Shown here: piece after piece, positions 40,067 to 43,080 of the stretch
Numbering within the stretch: position 1 is the stretch's first letter
How the letters are laid out: each line of letters starts with the position of its first letter
Source: Nocardioidaceae bacterium
GTDB taxonomy: Bacteria; Actinomycetota; Actinomycetes; Propionibacteriales; Nocardioidaceae
Direction of reading: 5' to 3'
Length of the DNA: 43,080 nt
NCBI GenBank assembly: GCA_029268205.1
Contig: JAJUGK010000004.1
Span: 1-43,080, forward strand
The notes under the pieces: generated by a model
Database searches by the model: none
What the model was told of the DNA's origin: nothing
What the model saw: only the letters and a program-made list of their open reading frames with translations
Translations under genes and position numbers: made by a program

Positions 40067-40797
40067 CCCGGCGGCGCAGCAGCCTCGTCGACGTAGTAGA
40101 TCGTCTCCTGCCGCCCCCGCACCCCGCGGGCCGGGATCTCCCCGACCGGCCCCGGCTCCAGGGAGCGGCGTACGGCCTCGGCCTTCTCGGCACCGCTGGC
40201 GAGGAACCACACCGCATCGGCCCGGTTGAGCGCCGGCAGGGTGAGGCTGATCCGCGCGGGCGGCGGCTTGGGGGAGTTCGGCACCGCCACGGTCATGGCG
40301 TCGTCGACGTCGACGGCGGCGTGCCCGGGGAAGAGCGAGGCGATGTGGCCGTCCGGGCCGATGCCGAGCAGCAGCACGGTGAAGCTGCCGGCGCCGTGGG
40401 CGCGCAACCGGTCGGCGTACTCGCGGGCGCCACGGGCCACGGAGGCGGCCGGCTCGGTCCCGGGCTCGAGGGCGGGCGCCTCGTGCACGTTGTCCGGGTC
40501 GATCGGCAGCGCATCGAGGAACGCGCGGCGGGCCTGCAGGGCGTTGCGCTCCGCGTCGTCGGCGGGGACGAAGCGCTCATCGCCCCACCAGAAGACCACG
40601 CGCGACCAGTCGACCTCGCCCGGCGCCGCGGCGACGGCGCGGTGGAACCGGTCGGCGATGCCGCCGCCGGTGAGCCCGACCTGCGGCACCGCGCCGGCGG
40701 CCTGGGCGGAGGCGAGCCGGTCGACGAACGCGGCCGCCGCCGCCTCGGCGAGCGCGTCGGCGTCGGCGTGCACCAGGACGCTCGGCCGGGTGCTCAC
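40063..40797 (-). CDS. pgl: 6-phosphogluconolactonase
   Basis: This hydrolyses 6-phosphogluconolactone in the oxidative pentose phosphate pathway. The 244-residue product has GLTGGGIADRF, FWWGDERFVPADDAERN, LLLGIGPDGHIASLFPGH and LTLPALNRA. GTG start at 40797 overlaps the pgi stop (GTGA). In most actinobacteria zwf and opcA come directly before pgl; here pgi does, so the enzymes making its substrate must be encoded elsewhere. Confidence 0.95.
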   Translation of the reverse strand: MSTRPSVLVHADADALAEAAAAAFVDRLASAQAAGAVPQVGLTGGGIADRFHRAVAAAPGEVDWSRVVFWWGDERFVPADDAERNALQARRAFLDALPIDPDNVHEAPALEPGTEPAASVARGAREYADRLRAHGAGSFTVLLLGIGPDGHIASLFPGHAAVDVDDAMTVAVPNSPKPPPARISLTLPALNRADAVWFLASGAEKAEAVRRSLEPGPVGEIPARGVRGRQETIYYVDEAAAPPG

Positions 40798-42476
40798 GCT
40801 CCGACCCCCAGCAGCGCCCGCAGCCGGCGGTAGGCCGGGCCCTCGGGGCTCGGGTCGCGCAGGTGCAGCCGGAGCACGGGCCGGTCGAGGTCGGCGAGGA
40901 CCCGGGCGTCGCCGCTGGCCTGCGCCGCGACGAGCTGTCCGAACCCGAACGGTCGACCGGGGATCGGCAGGTCGGCGCGCGGGGCGGCGGTGATCTGCAG
41001 GAACACGCCCACGGGGGGACCACCCTTGTGGAACTGGCCGGTGGAGTGCAGGAACCGTGGACCCCAGCCGAAGGTGACGGGACGTCCGGTGCGCCGGGCC
41101 AGCGCGGGCCGGGCCGCGGCCAGGTCGGGGTAGGCGGCCCGCTCGAGGTAGGCCATCACCGCCAGGTAGCCCCGGTCGCCCTCGGCCGCGAGCCGGTCGA
41201 GGAGCGCGGCGAGGGCCGCCTCCGGGTCGCCCGTTGCGGTCAGCGACTCCGCCAGTCCGGCACCGAGTGCCCGGACCTCGATCCCGTCGGCGACCAGGAG
41301 GGCCGGCTCGTCCTCGGGCGTCGCGTCCAGCAGGGCACGCGCCGCCTGCTTGGCGCTCTCGACGTCGGGCTGGTCGAAGGGGTTGATCCCCAGGACGCGA
41401 CCGGCCACCGCGGTGGCGACCTCCCAGGTCAGGAGCTGTGCGCCGAGGGTCCCGTCGACGGCGGCGCCCCAGCCGGACACGGGGGAGACGGTGTCGAAGA
41501 CGAACTCCGGTCCGTAGGTTGCGAGGATCGCGTCCGTCGTGGACGGCTGGATGCCCGGGGCGTCGGTGCCCTCGACCACGACCGGCAGGATCCCGGTGCC
41601 GTTCTTGCCGGTGGACTCCGCGACGAGCTGCTCGACCCAGTCGCCCAACCCGGCGTACGCCGCCCCGCCGGACGCCAGGACCAGCTTGTCGACGCCCGCC
41701 CGGGCGGCGTGTCCGAGGAGCGCGCCCAGGCGCAGCGCCGGGTTGTCGGGGGAGTCGGTGATCAGCGCGTCGTGCACGTCGGCGGCGCCGTCGAGGAGCG
41801 CGCCGATGTCGGCGCCGGCCAGCCCGCTGGGCACGAGACCGAAGGCGGTGAGGGCGGAGTAGCGGCCGCCGACGTCGGGGTCGGCGAGGAAGGTCCGGTA
41901 GCCCGCCTCCTCCGCGGACTGCGCGAGCGGGGAGCCCGGGTCGGTGACCACGACGATGCGCTCGGCGGGGTCGATGCCGGCGTCGGCGAAGGCCTGCTCG
42001 AAGGCGCGGCGCTGGCTGTCGGTCTCGACCGTCCCGCCGGACTTCGACGACACGACCACCACGGTGCGCTCGAGGTCGGTGCCGGTGGCGGCTCGCACGG
42101 AGTCGGGGTCGGAGGCGTCACACACCACGAGCGGCAGGCCCTCGGCACCGCAGACGACCTCCGGCGCGAGGGACGAGCCGCCCATGCCGCACAGCACGAC
42201 CCGGTCCAGACCTGCGGCCCGCAGCTCGTCGCGCAGTGCGCGGATCGGCTCCACCAGCTCCCGCGACGCGCGCGGCAGGTCGATCCAGGCGAGGCGCTTC
42301 GCGGCCTCCTCCTCGGCCTCGGGGCCCCACAGGGTGGCGTCGCGGCGGGCGATGCCCGAGGCGACGCCCGCGGTCACAAGCGCGTCGAGGGTCTCGCGCA
42401 GACCGGCCTCGTCGGCGTAGCCGAGGACCAGGCTGAGCCCGGGCGCCTCGATGCGGGCGAGGTCGGTCGCCGTCAC
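40794..42476 (-). CDS. pgi: Glucose-6-phosphate isomerase
   Basis: This interconverts glucose-6-phosphate and fructose-6-phosphate. The 560 residues show the SIS-type folds: [50 protein letters not shown] and [14 protein letters not shown]. The type resembles the divergent actinobacterial Pgi found next to tal. The GTG at 42476 is chosen because it overlaps the tal stop (GTGA); an upstream start at 42527 would lie inside tal. In-operon order is tal-pgi-pgl. Confidence 0.92.
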   Translation of the reverse strand: MTATDLARIEAPGLSLVLGYADEAGLRETLDALVTAGVASGIARRDATLWGPEAEEEAAKRLAWIDLPRASRELVEPIRALRDELRAAGLDRVVLCGMGGSSLAPEVVCGAEGLPLVVCDASDPDSVRAATGTDLERTVVVVSSKSGGTVETDSQRRAFEQAFADAGIDPAERIVVVTDPGSPLAQSAEEAGYRTFLADPDVGGRYSALTAFGLVPSGLAGADIGALLDGAADVHDALITDSPDNPALRLGALLGHAARAGVDKLVLASGGAAYAGLGDWVEQLVAESTGKNGTGILPVVVEGTDAPGIQPSTTDAILATYGPEFVFDTVSPVSGWGAAVDGTLGAQLLTWEVATAVAGRVLGINPFDQPDVESAKQAARALLDATPEDEPALLVADGIEVRALGAGLAESLTATGDPEAALAALLDRLAAEGDRGYLAVMAYLERAAYPDLAAARPALARRTGRPVTFGWGPRFLHSTGQFHKGGPPVGVFLQITAAPRADLPIPGRPFGFGQLVAAQASGDARVLADLDRPVLRLHLRDPSPEGPAYRRLRALLGVGA

Positions 42477-43080
42477 TGTGCCGCCTTGGCGAGCTGGTCG
42501 CGGACGGTGGCTTGGAGCTCCTTCCACGAGTCCACGAACTTCTCCACGCCCTCGCGCTCGAGGACGGCGATCACGTCGTCGTAGTCGATGCCCACAGCGC
42601 GTAGGTCGTCCATCGTGCGCTGGGCATCGGCGTAGTGGGGTCGCACGGTGTCACCGGTGATCTCGCCGTGGTCGGCGACGGCCTCGAGGGTCTTCTCCGG
42701 CATCGTGTTGACGGTGCCCTCGACGACCAGGTCGGTCACGTACAGGGTGTCGGGGTAGTCGGGGTTCTTCACCCCGGTCGAGGCCCACAACGGGCGCTGC
42801 GGGCGCGCCCCGTCGGCGGCCAACGACGCGAACCGGTCATCGCCGAAGACCTCCTCGTGGGCCCGGTAGGCGAGCCGGGCGTTCGCCACGGCGGCTCGGC
42901 CCTTGAGCCCCACCGCGTCGCCACCGATCGCGTCGAGCCGCTTGTCGATCTCGGTGTCGACGCGGGAGACGAAGAACGAGGCAACCGAGTGGATCTGCGC
43001 GATGTCGTGCCCGGCCTCGCGGGCCCGCTCCAGACCGGTGAGGTAGGCGTCCATGACCTGCCGGTAGCGGTCGAGGCCGA
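42473..43080 (-). CDS. tal: Transaldolase (partial, C-terminal part)
   Basis: This is a pentose phosphate enzyme transferring a dihydroxyacetone unit. About 202 C-terminal residues are visible and the frame is open at the right window edge, so the N-terminal half is missing. Evident motifs are [17 protein letters not shown], the Schiff-base lysine in [11 protein letters not shown], and [19 protein letters not shown]. It is upstream of pgi with a four-base overlap. A transketolase gene is expected beyond the edge. Confidence 0.94.
   Translation of the reverse strand, partial: GLDRYRQVMDAYLTGLERAREAGHDIAQIHSVASFFVSRVDTEIDKRLDAIGGDAVGLKGRAAVANARLAYRAHEEVFGDDRFASLAADGARPQRPLWASTGVKNPDYPDTLYVTDLVVEGTVNTMPEKTLEAVADHGEITGDTVRPHYADAQRTMDDLRAVGIDYDDVIAVLEREGVEKFVDSWKELQATVRDQLAKAAQ

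Overview
The window is a contiguous piece of a high-GC actinobacterial chromosome. The most likely source is a Nocardioides-like member of the Nocardioidaceae. The evidence is the very high GC, frequent GTG starts, RbpA and WhiA, the order uvrC-rapZ-yvcK-whiA-gap-pgk-tpiA-secG, and a mycobacterial/rhodococcal-type sterol catabolism cluster. The genus is an inference. The window is densely coded. No gap reaches 300 bases; the largest is the 213-base fadA5/cyp125 promoter region. I saw no tRNA, rRNA, CRISPR array, insertion sequence or phage gene.

Left part (1-10295): the SbcC/SbcD nuclease pair (SbcC is cut by the window edge), FdhD, a PAP2-family membrane protein, a GNAT/MDR reductase/flavin reductase operon, a short-chain dehydrogenase, a secreted proteinase K-type subtilase, a YbaK-type protein and a second GNAT.

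Middle (10342-27071): a sterol side-chain and ring catabolism island. It holds the thiolase FadA5 divergent from CYP125. Next is an operon of a DUF35 protein, Ltp4 and Ltp3, divergent from an LLM-type flavin/F420 oxidoreductase. EchA19 is divergent from FadD19, which is followed by an NPD-type flavoprotein. The acyl-CoA dehydrogenase pair ChsE4/ChsE5 (FadE26/FadE27) is divergent from the 3-ketosteroid 9-alpha-hydroxylase KshA/KshB. All four divergent promoter regions carry AACnnGTT-type palindromes matching the operator of the TetR-family sterol repressor KstR; the fadA5/cyp125 region has two. CYP125 would oxidise the sterol side-chain terminus, FadD19 would activate the acid as a CoA thioester, ChsE4/E5, EchA19 and FadA5 would carry out beta-oxidation, and Ltp3/Ltp4/DUF35 would handle C24-branched (phytosterol) side chains by retro-aldol cleavage. 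KshAB would open the ring system. A methionine aminopeptidase gene sits inside this island. A 98-codon cysteine-containing ORF overlaps both kshA and kshB and is the least explained member.

Right part (27072-43080): core genome. It contains a metallo-beta-lactamase-fold hydrolase, uvrA with a LexA-type box, a Rieske lipoprotein, then uvrC-rapZ-yvcK-whiA and the triose-phosphate glycolytic operon gap-pgk-tpiA-secG, then rbpA. On the minus strand follow tal-pgi-pgl. The zwf and opcA genes common in this neighbourhood in other actinobacteria are absent between pgi and pgl.

A recurring feature across the window is a TAnnnT (or CAnnnT) hexamer ending 6-8 bases before the start codon, with no ribosome binding site. 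This is the expected layout of leaderless transcripts. It occurs at sbcD, fdhD, the flavin reductase, the SDR, the YbaK gene, map, fadD19, uvrC and secG, and it helped choose several starts.
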